Origin: Ilyonectria destructans
Taxonomy: Eukaryota; Ascomycota; Sordariomycetes; Hypocreales; Nectriaceae
NCBI GenBank assembly: GCA_020740775.1
Contig: JAHEWK010000002.1
Span: 5,704,001-5,768,000, forward strand
Length of the DNA stretch: 64,000 bases
Reading direction: 5' to 3'
The position numbers and the translations under genes are program-made. Positions 32,490 to 44,435 of the stretch are shown here, one piece after another. The notes under the pieces were generated by a model. It saw only the letters and a program-made list of their open reading frames with translations, ran no database searches and had not been told where the DNA came from. Position 1 is the first letter of the stretch; every line of letters begins with the position of its first letter.

Positions 32490-33727
32490 ATGGCTCCTCT
32501 GAACCTTCTCAATATCTCCAACTCCCCCCAGAAAGTCCAGCTGTTGCGGATCGCCCACATTTACCAGAAGCACCCCGATCTCCAAAAATGGGAAGTATTT
32601 GCAAAAGACTTTGGATTTGTGGAAGCTGCTCGACAGGGAGGCAAGATTTACTTTCGCGGCTATGGAAAGGACCCATACTGTGTGGTTGCATCTGCCAGTG
32701 AGAATGGGCAGAAAGAATTTGGCGGAGTCGGCTTCATTGCAAAGACCGAAGAAGATTTCGAAAAAGCAAAGAAGATCCCAGGGGCAAAGTTGGTAGATAT
32801 CAGCAGCGCTCCTGGTGGAGGTAAGATGGTATCGATTCCCACGCCGACCAATAATTTCATCCATGTCATTTGGGGGCAAGTCGAACGCGACGAGCCGCGA
32901 TCTCCTCCAAGCACCATCAAAGTCGCATACAAAGAATTGAATACAAGCTTAGAAAAGATTCGACGAGGTTAGTCGCTCCACCGCTTATCAAGTGATTCCC
33001 ATGCTAAAATGTCCATTTTCCAGGCGAATTCCAGAGATTGAAGCATGGCCCGGCACTCATACATAAGTTGGGGCACTTTGGTTATGTCACCAAGAAGTTC
33101 GATGAAGACGTTCAATTCTACACATCGAACTTCAACTTTGTCATTTCTGACCTCCTTTCTAACCCCAAGAACCAGGACGAGGATGTCACCTGCTTCTTTC
33201 ACCTCGACCACGGAGAAGAATATGTCGATCACCACTGCCTCTTCCTTGCCCGAGCTCCTGGACTGTTTCCGGAAACCAGATTGCACCACACCAGTTATGA
33301 GGTGGACGACTTCGACACCCAACTAATGGGCCACGAGTGGCTGCTAAAGAAGAGCTATAAACTGGTTTGGGGTGTGGGAAGACACATACTCGGAAGCCAG
33401 ATCTTTGACTACTGGAAAGATCCCAGTGGTTTCACTATTGAACATTACGCCGACGGCGATCTCGTCAACCAGCACCATAAAATCACTCGGGAGCCAGATG
33501 GTGGGGGCTTATCGTTGGCTATTTGGGGGCCAGCATTTGATCAGATTAAGTTCGCAGGACTGAGCCGGAGAGATTTACTTCAGATCGGAATTGTGACGTT
33601 TAAATGGCCTTTGATCTCGGTCATTATACTTGCTGCGGTTGCGCTGCCGTCTTTGACTTCAGTCAGAAGTCTGGTCTACAATTTACTTTATTCCAGAGGG
33701 TTTGAGATGGTAAAGTTGTATCTTTAG
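32490..33727 (+). CDS. VOC-fold ring-cleavage (extradiol-type) dioxygenase
   Basis: Exons 32490-32967 and 33024-33727 (56-nt intron) give 393 residues with two VOC modules. The first begins LLRIAHIYQKHPDLQKWEVF; the second begins HKLGHFGYVTKKFDEDVQFY. The second carries the expected iron ligands of extradiol dioxygenases: His in KLGHFG, His in RLHHTSYEVDDF and Glu in GFTIEHYADGD. Such enzymes open catechol rings in aromatic breakdown. The end is unusual: a hydrophobic segment (WPLISVIILAAVALPSL) predicts a C-terminal membrane anchor or added exon sequence not typical of soluble members. A decayed copy of this 3' end follows directly. The start at 32490 has a fitting context (caacATGgct). Confidence 0.87.
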
Positions 33728-33925
33728 CTATTTGGAGGCCAGTATTCAATCGGGTTAAATAATAAGGACCGAGCTGGATAGATTTACTCTGCATTGCACC
33801 TAGTGTATTTACGTATCCTCTGATCTCAGTTATTGTATTTAGAGCGTTTGTAATGCCACTGATATCAATCTGGAGTTAGACCTATAATTTAGTTTACTTC
33901 AGAAAGTTTAATAGTTATAATTTAG
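33728..33925 (+). pseudogene. decayed tandem copy of the dioxygenase 3' end
   Basis: Starting at the stop codon of the dioxygenase, about 200 bp repeats its last 220 bp. 'gctatttggaggccagtattcaatc' pairs with 'gctatttgggggccagcatttgatc', 'gatagatttactc' with 'gagagatttacttc', and 'cctctgatctcagttat' with 'cctttgatctcggtcat'. The copy has stops and mostly G:C to A:T changes. Confidence 0.8.
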
Positions 33926-34480
33926 CCCTAGTTTAAACCCTAGAAATATAATCCTAATAAATCTATTAATAGTAGCTATTATTTAATATCTAAACTCTTA
34001 ATATAGAAGGTATTCTTAAGATAAATATAAATTAAATACTAAATAAGAATATAGTTAATTTACCTTCTGATATCCTACTTTAATAAATTACTTTATTTTA
34101 TAATAAATATTAAAATTAGCTTAGTTTTTATTATAGAAGTCTTTATTTTATTTTAAATAAATAGATTATTCTACATTTATAAAATCTTTAGAGAGTCTCT
34201 ACTCTAAATTTAAAAATAACTATTAGATATTAGTATTAGCTTAATCTTATACCTAAGGATTAATTAGGGCCTATAATTAAATTGTAATAAATAGAATATC
34301 CTAAAAATCTAAACTTAACTAATCCCAGAAGTATAAGCTCTAGAGAGACTCTAGTAGGTATTAGATACTTTACTTCTTATATTCTGCGAGGCACTATGTA
34401 CTGAAAAGCAGTCCAGCAATTAGCCAGTAGCATAAGAATCTATTAAGTACTGCATTGAGAACTTCTAAAGAATCCCAGAT
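33926..34480. repeat. AT-rich RIP-like block
   Basis: A TA-rich stretch without reading frame, flanking the Copia relic on its left. Identity of the original element is unknown. Confidence 0.65.
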
Positions 34481-34489
34481 ATTAATACG

Positions 34490-37440
34490 CAATTAGCTTT
34501 TTCAGCCTGTTAATAGCCAGCGGACATAGTGTGGAGAACAAGGATGCTGCAATAAATCCAGATACGACTTCTTCAACGTCTCATCAAATATCCTGCCGGC
34601 CTGGACGGCCGCATACGAAATAAGCCAACAAAGCCTTATCCAAGATGGAGCCCCAATCTATCGAGATCTAGCGAACGCCTTCCGTAATAAGCTCCAAAAT
34701 GCAGAGGCTGCTAACAGCCAAGGAGACATGAAGGGCCAAATAGCCCGTGGTGCATTCTCTGCGAGCTATGCTGGGGAGGACCCTCAGGATAATGAAAATG
34801 GGGATGCCCATATTATTGAAGGCCAGTACCGTTCTACGAAGAAGGGAGGGAGAAACACAAAGCGTCAGAGGTCTCCTGAGAGTCAGGAGAAATGCCCGGC
34901 GAGCGGTCTACCCTATGTTCTTGAGAAATGCTTCTAGGCCTATCTAAACCTAGCTTAGAAGGGGTTTAGGCCTCGAGAAAGACTGCAGATGAAGGTGAAG
35001 GAAGCCCTTAAGGAAGACCTAGACCTACAGGCCCAGATGAAAGCCCTCACACGATCCTTGACCCCGGGCCTACTATCTCAATCACTAACAACCCTAATAG
35101 ACTAGCTAGCCTTCAACTGGCTATTCTAGGCGACGTTATCTGGGCTGGAGACCGAAAACTACTCATCTTAGGCTACGGAACTATGACTGTTAGGCTCACA
35201 GGAACTCGAGCACTGTTGCTCGAAGATGTGGCCTACTGCCCTTAGCTCCTACGTCAGCTACAAAAGAAAGGCTTCTATTGGGATAACCAGTACAACCCAA
35301 CGACCCTCCGATGGCTGGATCGAACACTTGCATGCCCGATCCAAGACTGATACAGTCAATACGTCATTGAACATAGTTCAAGAAGGCCCTCAAAGGCCGC
35401 CTTTACAGCCCACAGGAAATTCACCTCTTACACCAAAAGGGCCCCTTTGGCGGGAGAAGCCATCCACTGGCACAGCCGCCGAGGGCACCCGGGACCACAA
35501 GCCCTTGAACTCTTGGTCTCGGCCTCTCAGGGGGTGCGAATGCGAGGTCCAACCACCGTTGAATGCGAAGTCTGTGGGATATCGAAGGTCAAAAGGCAGG
35601 TCAGACGGACCCGGAGACAGTCTGATCAAACCGCCGGCGAGCGTATTGCTGCTGACTGCCATGACTACGAAGGCATAGGTGGCTATACCTCACAGATGTT
35701 GCTGACCTGCCGAGCTACTGGATACATTTGGGATTACTATCTTACAGCTCGTACGGTAGATACTATTATCGCAACCTTTAAAGCCTTTCTAGGTCATATA
35801 GAAAGGCAACACAGCCTCAAGGTCAGAGTCATCGAATGCAACAACGAGATCACGGAGGTCAAGCCGAAAGTTAGAGATTTCCTAAGAGATAGAGCAATTA
35901 TCCTTAAGCCCTCAGCACCGCACACACAAGCCCAAAAGAGCAGCACTAAACGCTCAGGGGGTATAATCAAAAATAAAGAAAGAGCTATACAGATAGAAGC
36001 TAAGCTTCCTTACCAGGTATAGCCAGAAATTAGCAGAACAGCAGTTTATCTATACAACCGAACGCCAAACTACAAGTCAGGTTGGAAAACACCATATCAT
36101 TAACTAAACATTACCTCAGCTAAAGCTAGAGGGATTCCACAACTAAAGAAACAGCCAGATCAGACACATCTAAGAGCATTCGCACAAGGCCTATGCCATA
36201 ACCTCAGAGGCTCAACTGAAGATCAATTGCAAGATGCAACTTAAGCTTAAAGGCTGGATCGGTTTTTTAGTTGGTGATAGATCCTGGAATATCTATAGGA
36301 TCTGGATCCCTACAATCAACCGGATAGTCAACACTCAAGATATTATAGTTAATGAAGAGGAGATCTGCAATGGAGACTGCGAAAGATTTAAGGACGATCT
36401 TCTTGCAGCTGATCTTAACGAAATAGCCAAGTCTGCACAAGATTCTGCCCTTCCAGATCAAGACAGCCTCAAAGAAGTTAAAATTGAAGACTCCTTCGAA
36501 ATAACCCTTCCAATAGATACTCTGACCGATGTTGAATAAACCCAACGAGAGGAAGAAGCCGATGAAACAGTCGAACACACGGTGGCCCGTATACAACGGC
36601 AACATTTGTCCCTTTTCTAACGCCACCACAGTCGCCGCCATCAGCCCTTCTAGCACATTCTATTCAAGAGACGAATGAAGAAGGTACAACAACAGTTCCT
36701 TGGCAGGCAGCCTTCCTAGCCGGAAGAAAGACCCCTCTGCAGTCCTCAATGGAACGGAAGCTCTGTCAGGGGGTGAAGAAGCACAGAAGCAATCTGCCGC
36801 CGCCCCCGAGGAAACACCAAAATCTCATAGATCATCCATTTAGCAGGCTCTTTCGGAAGGCTGAAGAAGATCACCTTCAAAGTCACAAGGAAATGAAGTC
36901 TTGGACTGAGATACAAGCTAAAGATCCTCGAGCCTTTGAATAACAGGTCCACGGCTATATGTGGGTATATGTCTACAAGTTTGATGAGCACGGCCGCTTT
37001 CAGAGGTGCAAGGCACGACTAGTGGTCAGAGGAGACTAATAAGCTAAAGGGAGGTTGCAAGAGACATATGCAGCTACCCTAGCCGGAAGGTCCTTCCGGA
37101 CCCTAATAGCTATAGCAGCTAAATTCGACCTAGAAATAGTCCAATACGATGTGGTCAACGCATTCGTATATGCCCCAATTAACCAGGACATCTTTATGTA
37201 TATGCCACTGGGGTATAGGAAGCCAGGGATTATTCTGCAGCTGAATAAAGCCCTATACGGGCTACATATATCTCCCTTACTGTGGCAGAAGGAGGTCTTA
37301 AAGACCCTCTTAGAGTTTGGTTACACCTAGATTCCTCATGAACCCTACTGCTTTAAGAAGGAGGGAATCCTATTCTTCTTTTATATTGACGATATTATTG
37401 TGGCCTACTGAAAAGCTCGGGAAGATAAGGCTAACGAAAA
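34490..37440 (+). mobile_element. degenerate Ty1/Copia retrotransposon
   Basis: Fragments of a Copia polyprotein follow in the right order. A gag-like piece ends in CPASGLPYVLEKCF (34728-34937). A GAG-pre-integrase/integrase stretch follows with HWHSRRGHPGPQALELL, VECEVCGISK and a core region (35447-36022). The reverse transcriptase part (37055-37420) reads YDVVNAFVYAPINQDIFMYM, LNKALYGLHISPLLW and FFYIDDIIVAY. Numerous TAG/TAA stops sit where Gln or Trp codons are expected (for example PYQ-stop-PEIS after 36020), so it is dead. RNase H and LTRs were not found; the right end dissolves into AT-rich sequence. It is less AT-shifted than the Gypsy copy. Confidence 0.85.
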
Positions 37441-38265
37441 CAGTACTAGCTTTACTATTAAACCTCTTAATACTAGCTTAAATCTTAAGATATTTAATTC
37501 TACCTATTAGAAAAAAAGCCAATTAAGTTCTTAAGGTTATTAAAATAGAAAAACTCAGAAGAAACTATTACTAATAGAGCTCTCTATTGTGACAGTACTG
37601 ACTGGCACTCTAGAGTTTAATAGCAGTAGGTCTAGCCTACTGGCTTAGATACTACTTAAAGGAATAGTTCTTCCTCCAGTAGGAAGAGCATACTTTTTCC
37701 TTTTTTCAATTTGAACTTTTTGAGAAAGTCTTTATCGTTGCTTTGCCATTTGACCAGCTGTTGCAGCAGCTCTTATCCCTTTCTTTTTATTCCTTCTTAT
37801 CTTATTAAATTCAAAAGCATCTGATCAAGTGCTTATCTTTCCCCTTCTACCGAAATCCCTCACTGGTCTTAGCTGCAGGACCTCCTTTCGACCCGAACTC
37901 TAGGGTATCTCAGACTCTTGCTGTTGCAGGCCCTGTCCGCACTAAGTGTATCTCCCACCAATAAACTATATTCTGAAGTTTTTAAAGTACTAAAACTACT
38001 TTAATAACCTAATTATCGCTAAAGAAAAAGCAGTTAATAAGCTTAAATATTAGGCTTTAATCTATAAGATAGATACTAAAAGTACTTCTACCTTCTGCTA
38101 AATACCTCTTATTACTAACTATTAATAGGAAAACTCCATATAAATAAAAGGATAATAGTTCTAAATCTATAGGCTTCTCGGTAGACAGTATTACTACTTC
38201 TATTATTAAGTAAAACCTAAAAGCCAGCAAGCAGTATAAGATGTTTATTGTTAGTGTCCCCCCCT
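37441..38265. repeat. AT-rich block with mixed sequence
   Basis: RIP-like at both ends with a less mutated patch at 37700-37970. No supported gene. It joins the Copia relic to the GH3 fragment. Confidence 0.5.
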
Positions 38266-38835
38266 ACTCCCCAGAATAGCTTAAACCTTAGTATTCTTAA
38301 AGGTAAAACTAATATCCGCCTAGACTATATATTAGCAGCTGAATATAAAAAGGATATTCTTATAGAAGCTATTAAGCTCGCTAAGGCTGCCGACTATACT
38401 ATTATATTTACTGACTATAAGACTTTTTAAGAGACTAAGAGTCTAGACTAATAGAGCTTCAACCTGCCTAAGGACGGCAGCCAGAACTACCTTATTGCTG
38501 GCGTTACTGGTGCCAACCTTAATACTATTGTCATCAACTCGATTGGAGTGGCTATTGCTCTGCTCTAGCTCGATCAGATTAAAATACTAATTTAAATATA
38601 GTTCCCTGGCCAAGAAGCCGGCAACTCTATCGCAGATATCCTGACCAGCACCCAGAACCCTAAGGGTTATCTGACGACTACTTTCCCTAAGCGCCTCGAA
38701 GACTGCCCTGCCTATGGCAATTCCCCTGGAGAATACACTCGTTGCCAGCTGACTGTGAAGTATGCTGAGGGCGTCTTCATCGGCTACAGGCACTTTGACC
38801 GCCTGTCCGCCGACAAGGTTCCTGTGTGCGCATAC
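38266..38835 (+). pseudogene. GH3 beta-glucosidase fragment with RIP-like stops
   Basis: The reading frame follows the C-terminal half of family 3 glycoside hydrolases. Motifs in order are LDYILAAEYKKDILIEAIKL, AKAADYTIIFTDYKTF, LPKDGSQNYLIAGVTGAN, TIVINSIGVAIALL, LDQIKILI, FPGQEAGNSIADIL and TTTFPKRLEDCPAYG, then YAEGVFIGYRHFDR. TAA/TAG stops occur after KTF, within SLD, before LDQ and around ILI, mostly where Gln or Trp is expected. The N-terminal half with the catalytic Asp and the very C-terminus are missing. The left part is AT-shifted, while the right part after 38600 is nearly normal, giving a mutation gradient. A host gene copy was probably duplicated into repeat DNA and mutated. Confidence 0.83.
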
Positions 38836-40442
38836 CAACACCAGTCCACGTCATCGGACCCCGCGCGTTCCATGCCCCGCGCGTCCCGTAGAATGCTGTT
38901 CGTGATGACATCGGCCCACTTGGTAACAAAGTCCTTGATAAACGAGACGTGGGCCATTTCCCCACCTGATTAGCCTATTTCTAACTTAGACCCGATGTGC
39001 CTGTCTTGGAAACATGTTCACCAGCTCGTATGGTCCAGTGTAATACTTTTAATACTCTAAAACGGTCTACTCTTTATAAATGAATACTTCGTTGACCTTC
39101 ATCTGGCAAAGTCCTTTGGAGTAATTCTCCAGCCAGAGGAAAATTACAGAAATTAATGCTTGAATGCCTCCACTGAGAATCTGAACAATGACTTCTATTT
39201 TGGGATTTGAAGTCGGGTTCTCGAGCCACTCGTTGATACGGGCTCATCAAACTACGCCCAGTGCCAAGCATAATGGTCTGACCTGTCAAACTGGAAAGGC
39301 CGAAATAAGTAAAGAAAGGAGCAATGCGCTAATAGGAACGCCAATCGCGCATGTCGCACTCAGTAGATAAGCAAATGCCACACCACGCATTGGTAGAGGG
39401 TGTGTTTTCTTTTGCATGCTCAGTTCATGGCGAACGGCAAAGCAATACAACCCACTCCCTATGTTGTAGCTTACGGTATCGATCTTTGTGCGGCTACTGC
39501 TAAATAGCATGGCGTCGACAGTATCGAGGCGAATAGAAGAGGAGATTGGGAAAAGATGATCTCATGTCTGCTTCTAGACCGAAGCTTCATGTACAAGACC
39601 CCAGGCTTTTCACCAGTGGTCGGCGCCCTTGACCTCTTCCAGACTATCGTCGGTCTCGTATAGACCCACGCCGGAACAAGCAGCTAGTTTGTGATACCAT
39701 AAATAGAATGACAAGGTAAAGATAACGTCCAGAATCAGCAGCCATGCGCTCTGAAATCTGGGTCAGACTAGTCAAACGGATTTCCAAATTCGGCAGTATC
39801 CTCTACAGCTTAAACTAGTGGGCGAAGCGGAATATTTAGCCATTGTGGAGTTTATGACGTGTTAGGCGTTCTACTGCAAGGGGCAAATTTTGCGACCCAG
39901 ATCGGATTGCATGGCCGCTCGAGGAGATGCGACAACTTTTGCTATCCCCGTTGTTTGTTTCTTGGGGTGGAAGGTCTAATATTGGGAACCTGGCGTCCAA
40001 GTGCGTTCAACCCTTTATCTCTGCGTCACTGATGGTGCAACAATTCATGAGTCAGGAGTGAATGTGAGATCCCACGAAACGAGGGGTTTACGTATCCCCT
40101 CGTGCCCATGTGAAAATGGACACTAAGAGGATGGCTTGGCATGCGAGTAGAAAAGGCATGGACGTGTAGGGATCATGTCCGCAAATAGTTCCAATGAGAG
40201 AGCACTGCAAAGAGCTTGGATGGAAATAATAAGCTCGTAAGATACGAGGTCTGGTCCAGCCAACTACCGCTCCGTCACCCCTTTACCTCCCCTTACTTTT
40301 TCGTTTCTCTTTCATAAGAGGCCTGCAGTGTCTGCTTTCCCGTCTTTATTAACAATCTCAGTATTTCTTTTAGTGATCACTCATTGTCACCCATTTACTA
40401 CATCGTTTTTTCTGTAAGATCACTGCTTCCACGACGGCCAGA
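38836..40442. other. intergenic with unclassified coding-like scraps
   Basis: No intact gene. Three minus-strand pieces look partly protein-like. 38830-38960 reads MAHVSFIKDFVTKWADVITN. 39286-39400 reads AYLLSATCAIGVPISALLLS. 39610-39759 reads WLLILDVIFTLSFYLWYHKL and ends YETDDSLEEVKGADHW before a stop; it is preceded by an acceptor-like gatttcag. The families are not recognised and the pieces do not join. The last few hundred bases serve as promoter of the CRH-type gene. Confidence 0.4.
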
Positions 40443-41687
40443 ATGTTCAATCAAATCCTCCCCACCGTTGCTGTGACCTTGGCGGCTCTCCACGCGGTTT
40501 CCGCCCAAACCTACACTGATTGCAACCCATTGAAGAAGAGTACGTTGGTAAATTGCGAGAAGAAGTATAAATAATTAACCTCAATGTTAAGCTTGTCCTC
40601 CTAACCCAGCCCTTGGTAAGGACAAGGTTTCCTGCAACCTCACCAAGGGCGAGTGCAGCGTCTTCAATGAACTTGTGGGCACCGACATCAAGTACGACGA
40701 CAAAGGAGCTCATTTCACAATCGAAAAGGAGACAAATGCTCCTACGGTGGCTTCCAAAAAGTTCATTTTCTTCGGCCGCGTCGACGTCGAGGTGCAGGCT
40801 GCTGCCGGACAAGGCATCGTGACTAGCATCGTGCTACAGTCTGACGATCTCGACGAGGTATAAAGAACATGAGAGACATGGATAGGTGTAAGATGCTAAC
40901 TGCTCTCCAGATTGACTGGGAATGGGTTGGTGGCGACTCGGAAAAGGTGCAGACCAACTACTTCTCCAAGGGCGACACGACGACTTACGATCGCGGAGCA
41001 TACCACGACGTCAGCGACGCCCTGACAACATACCACAAGTACTCGATCGAATGGACCAAGGATGCAGTCAACTGGAGTATCAATGACAATGTTGTCCGCA
41101 CTCTGAAAGCCGCCGACACCCCAAAGGGCTTTCCTGAGACGCCGATGCAGATCAAGCTGGGTACATGGTGCGCCGGTGGCAAGGACACGGCCAAGGGGAC
41201 AGTTGACTGGGCCGGCGGTTACACAGATTTCTCCGAGGCTCCATTCAACGCCTACTACAGGAGTATCTCCATTGTGGACTATGCCGGCGGTGATGGTCCG
41301 ACCAGCAAGAAGGTCAGCGAATACGTCTGGGGCGACAACTCGGGCGACTGGGAGAGCATTAAGATCAGGACGGACTCTAGCTCTGGTTCTGACGATGACC
41401 AGACAACTTCGACAAAGTCCAAGTCCATCACCCAGACCGCCTCCGCTTCTGCAACCGAGACTGCGAAGTCTCACGACAAAACCGAGAGCGAAGATGAATC
41501 TACCACCACCGCCGTCGTACCTGGACGAAGCTCGAACTCGACCGCCACTGTCGAAACTTCAGGTGCCACCGACACTGGTACTGATTTCCAAGCCTCCGCC
41601 AGCACTACTCCCACTTCGGTTGCTGCCCGCAGCGTCGCCAAAGGGGGCTTTGTTGCTGCTGTTATGCTCCTGGCCCACTTCTTGTAG
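40443..41687 (+). CDS. CRH-type GH16 chitin-glucan transglycosylase, GPI-anchored
   Basis: Exons 40443-40539, 40592-40857 and 40911-41687 (introns of 52 and 53 nt) give 379 residues. Enzymes of this type link chitin to beta-glucan in the cell wall. A signal peptide (MFNQILPTVAVTLAALHAVS, cut near SAQ) opens the protein, followed by CNPLKKTCPPNPALG. The catalytic signature DEIDWEWVGG spans the second splice junction, with Glu121 as likely nucleophile and Glu125 as acid/base. WCAGGKD and WAGGYTDF follow as in CRH proteins. The last 120 residues are Ser/Thr-rich and end in a hydrophobic stretch (GGFVAAVMLLAHFL) that suits GPI attachment. It appears intact, and the length is normal. Confidence 0.94.
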
Positions 41688-42114
41688 TAGAAACCAGCCC
41701 ATCAGAGTAGAAGAATGTTTCTGCGACAACCTTTAATTTCTTCACGCAACTTCTATGATACCTGAGTGTGGAGTCTGTCCAGGTATCATGGATGAGAACA
41801 CCCCTACGGCCGGGCGCTGTAATTTTGAACGAGCGGGACTCGGCCCTCTTTTGTAGTTTACGTTTGTTTAAATTGACGAATTTGTCATTAATGATTGTCC
41901 TTGCCGTGATATGAACTAACTTTTCGTCGCATCGCTGGATAGACGAACGAAGCATATGCGCTGTCTACGGAAAGGGACGCCTTGCACCTTGACGTCTGTT
42001 GCTTGTAAGTCAATAGAGCGCCAACTTGATGAGTATTGTCCATGAGCAGTTTCTGTATCTTAGATCACGAGGATCAAAACGATCCACCTGTCCAGCCATG
42101 GCTATATAGCTATC
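41688..42114. other. intergenic, no gene seen
   Basis: Spacer between the convergent CRH-type gene and the lipase relic. It probably contains both 3' ends. Confidence 0.45.
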
Positions 42115-43130
42115 CTATCTACTTTCGACGGAAGTCTCGGTTGGGATGTCCACCGTCACATCCCGAACAGAACACGTCACAGATGGCCCGTATAATTCAT
42201 CAAAGACACTCCAAAGCCATTTAGTTGCTCTCTGCTTCCCATTCTTGATCTCGGAGACGTGCTCACTAACCGTGTTCCTTTCGTATGTAATGTCAACGCC
42301 CGCGCTGCAGAATCTCTGCACTGTCATGTCCGTCTGTTCCACTGGGCAGTACTGGTCTCTAATGGCCTTGTACACGAACATAGGCATGGCAGGCACTCCT
42401 TTGGAGCCGGGCTTTGTCTGCGCGTTGTACAAGTTCCGCAAGACCAGGGCTTGCAAATCTGCGGCGCCGCCCTTGAAGTAGCCATAGACGTCCCTCCCCG
42501 CAAATCTCCTTGTGGCGTCAGCGAAGCTTGTATGCCTTGCTGATAAGAATTCGTCCTTGGTCTTCGGAAGCAGCTGCCTCTCCCGGCAGGCCTTGGCCTC
42601 AGGGTACTGCGCTGTCAAGCCAAGCAAGACAGCCACCAAGGTGCAGGCAATGGGACTCTTGTTCAAGTTGTCAAAGTCGGCGGAAATGTCATCGACAAGG
42701 CCGCCCAGCACGGTTCCGGCGAGCTCGAGCTCAGGAGCGTAGTGCGATTGAAACTCGGCTGCAGCCTCCGTAGCTATGGTGCCACCACTGTATCCCCACA
42801 TGGGAGTAGTGATTTCGCAGGGGCCGGTCAGGTTCGCCAGGTTGAGGACGGCGCGAATGGAGTCGAGGGTCGCGTGGCCTGCTTGACCACTCGCGCCAAA
42901 GGCAGCGCTGGGTCCTGAATAGTCAGGAGTGTTGACCATTTAGCCCTGCGAGAGAAGTTTGTTGATGAAGGATGTATTCGACCTCAAGCTGAGGCCAGGG
43001 TTATCCTGGGCCATACTGCCGTAAAAGCCGATGGGGCTCGCCCTGCCCGGGGCCGGCTCGCCCGCATTAGGAAGCAAAGGAAAGCTAGACCTCCCTGCCC
43101 TCAAGGGGCGGGAGCTACCGTTGACAGATA
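42115..43130 (-). pseudogene. secretory lipase (LIP family), interrupted and N-truncated
   Basis: The main open frame (42939-42115) covers most of a secretory lipase: NTPDYSGPSAAFGASGQAG, LDSIRAVLNLANL, MWGYSGGTIATEAAAEFQ with the GxSxG nucleophile Ser, ELAGTVLGGLVDDISADF, GLTAQYPEAKACRE and a late PMFVYKAIRDQYCPVEQTD. Upstream, the same frame continues across a TAA (LSQG-stop-MVNTPDY, where families usually have a Tyr) into NPGLSLRSNTSFINKLL and APGRASPIGFYG, then ends without a signal peptide. At about 43140 it abuts the PhzF relic. Use of the internal Met could give a shortened product, but secretion would be lost. Probably a pseudogene. Confidence 0.75.
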
Positions 43131-43144
43131 CACAATACACACAT

Positions 43145-43809
43145 GTTCAAGGTGACGCCTTTGACAATCGAAAAAGTTGGATAGGCATCCTTCATGGACT
43201 TACTTGCCTGGTCGGTGGTGAGCCCAGGCTGGGTGCCGAGGATGTTTCCTTGGGGGTATCAACGGAATGGAGATGAACGTTGTGAGGTACTTTGGCCGCT
43301 ACAATCTCAGACCCGGCGTCATAGTGAATGGCAACTGTTCCAGTTTTTGTCTCGATGTTGAGAGACTGGTCCCTGTCTAGACGGTCCGGGGTGCTGTCCA
43401 GCCAACGTCGGCATAGAACGTGGCCTGTACCAATGCCTGGATGCCCGGCAAAGTCCATCTCATTCATCGGTGTGAAGATGTGAATTTGAGGGGACTCAGA
43501 GCTTCGGTCAAGAAATACAGTCTCGGAGAAATTGAATTCTCTAGCCATGATCTGCATATCTTCGTCCGATAGCTCATTTTTGGTCACATCGACCACAGCA
43601 AGTTGATTGCCTTTGAAGCTGTTGGGGATTGATCAGATTTGGGCTACCAGGGAGTTCTAGTGGGAGATCGCGGTACTTGTCAGACGGAGATATGGACCAC
43701 AATAACGCTACCGGCAAGAGGAGTGATCATTCCCTTTTGCCGTAGCGGCATTACGATAGTACTATTTGCTAGTGAAGACGTCAAGCGTCACTAGAACTAC
43801 ATAAGGCAT
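43145..43809 (-). pseudogene. PhzF-type isomerase/epimerase, truncated and frameshifted
   Basis: Exon 1 (43809-43763) and exon 2 (from 43618) join across a 144-nt intron to read VLVTLDVFTSKYFKGNQLAV, the typical start of the PhzF family. EFNFSETVFLDRS and IFTPMNEMDFAGHPGIGTGH follow. The frame then breaks near 43255: one frame ends VDTPKETSSAPSL and soon stops, while the next frame continues as NILGTQPGLTTDQASKSM and KGVTLNM. The second half of the family (about 150 residues) is missing, because lipase-derived sequence begins at about 43140. So both a frameshift and a truncation are present. Confidence 0.75.
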
Positions 43810-44435
43810 CAGTCTAGCAAAGTGGGATATAACAAAAAGAGCATACCGAATTAAAGCCGTAAATTTGCCATTATAGCGAGATTGCTCTCTAGTTGCTTCA
43901 ATTATACTAATAAGGAAATACAGAAGAAGGAGTATTAGGACTTAAAATTCAGTTACCAATCAGTAATAACTGATAGAAGCCGACCTTGTCAATGATAAAG
44001 CGATATAACCCACAAACTTCTGCAACACAATGTGTATTTATTACGCTGATGAAACTGCCTTCAAATCTACATTACTGTCTTGGTCATTGGTGCTCCAGCT
44101 GAGTTTAGCATGAGGTGGTGATCGATAAAGAGCGCGGCTATTTTCAACAATGAACCGGGAATTGATGAATGCATCTCGATGAGAGAACTATGATCTTTTT
44201 AATCTCTTTCTTATTTGCTCAATTCCCAGAATTTTGATAGATCGAAAGTGAAGACACCCTACCTATCCTCAAATTGTATGCCGCTTTTGAAGTCGAACGA
44301 GTGTGATAGCATAGGGTAGCGCTGTATGAGCGACGAGTGTGCTTCCCCCAGAATGCAAAACCATACTTGCGCATCTGATTCAGAAAACATTAACATTAAA
44401 TCAAAGGGTCCTTGCCCCAAAAGTCTCAAACTTCG
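43810..44435. other. intergenic, no gene seen
   Basis: Somewhat AT-rich spacer, not RIP-like. It contains the PhzF promoter remnant and the 3' side of the mannosyltransferase. Confidence 0.45.

Noticed and set aside
35390..35662. Minus-strand open frame in the Copia relic
   Set aside because: The plus strand carries recognisable gag-pre-integrase and integrase motifs in the same place; the minus frame is its shadow.
40896..41474. Long minus-strand frame opposite the CRH-type gene
   Set aside because: The plus strand has signal peptide, catalytic motif and splice-consistent exons; the antisense frame reflects GC-rich codon use.
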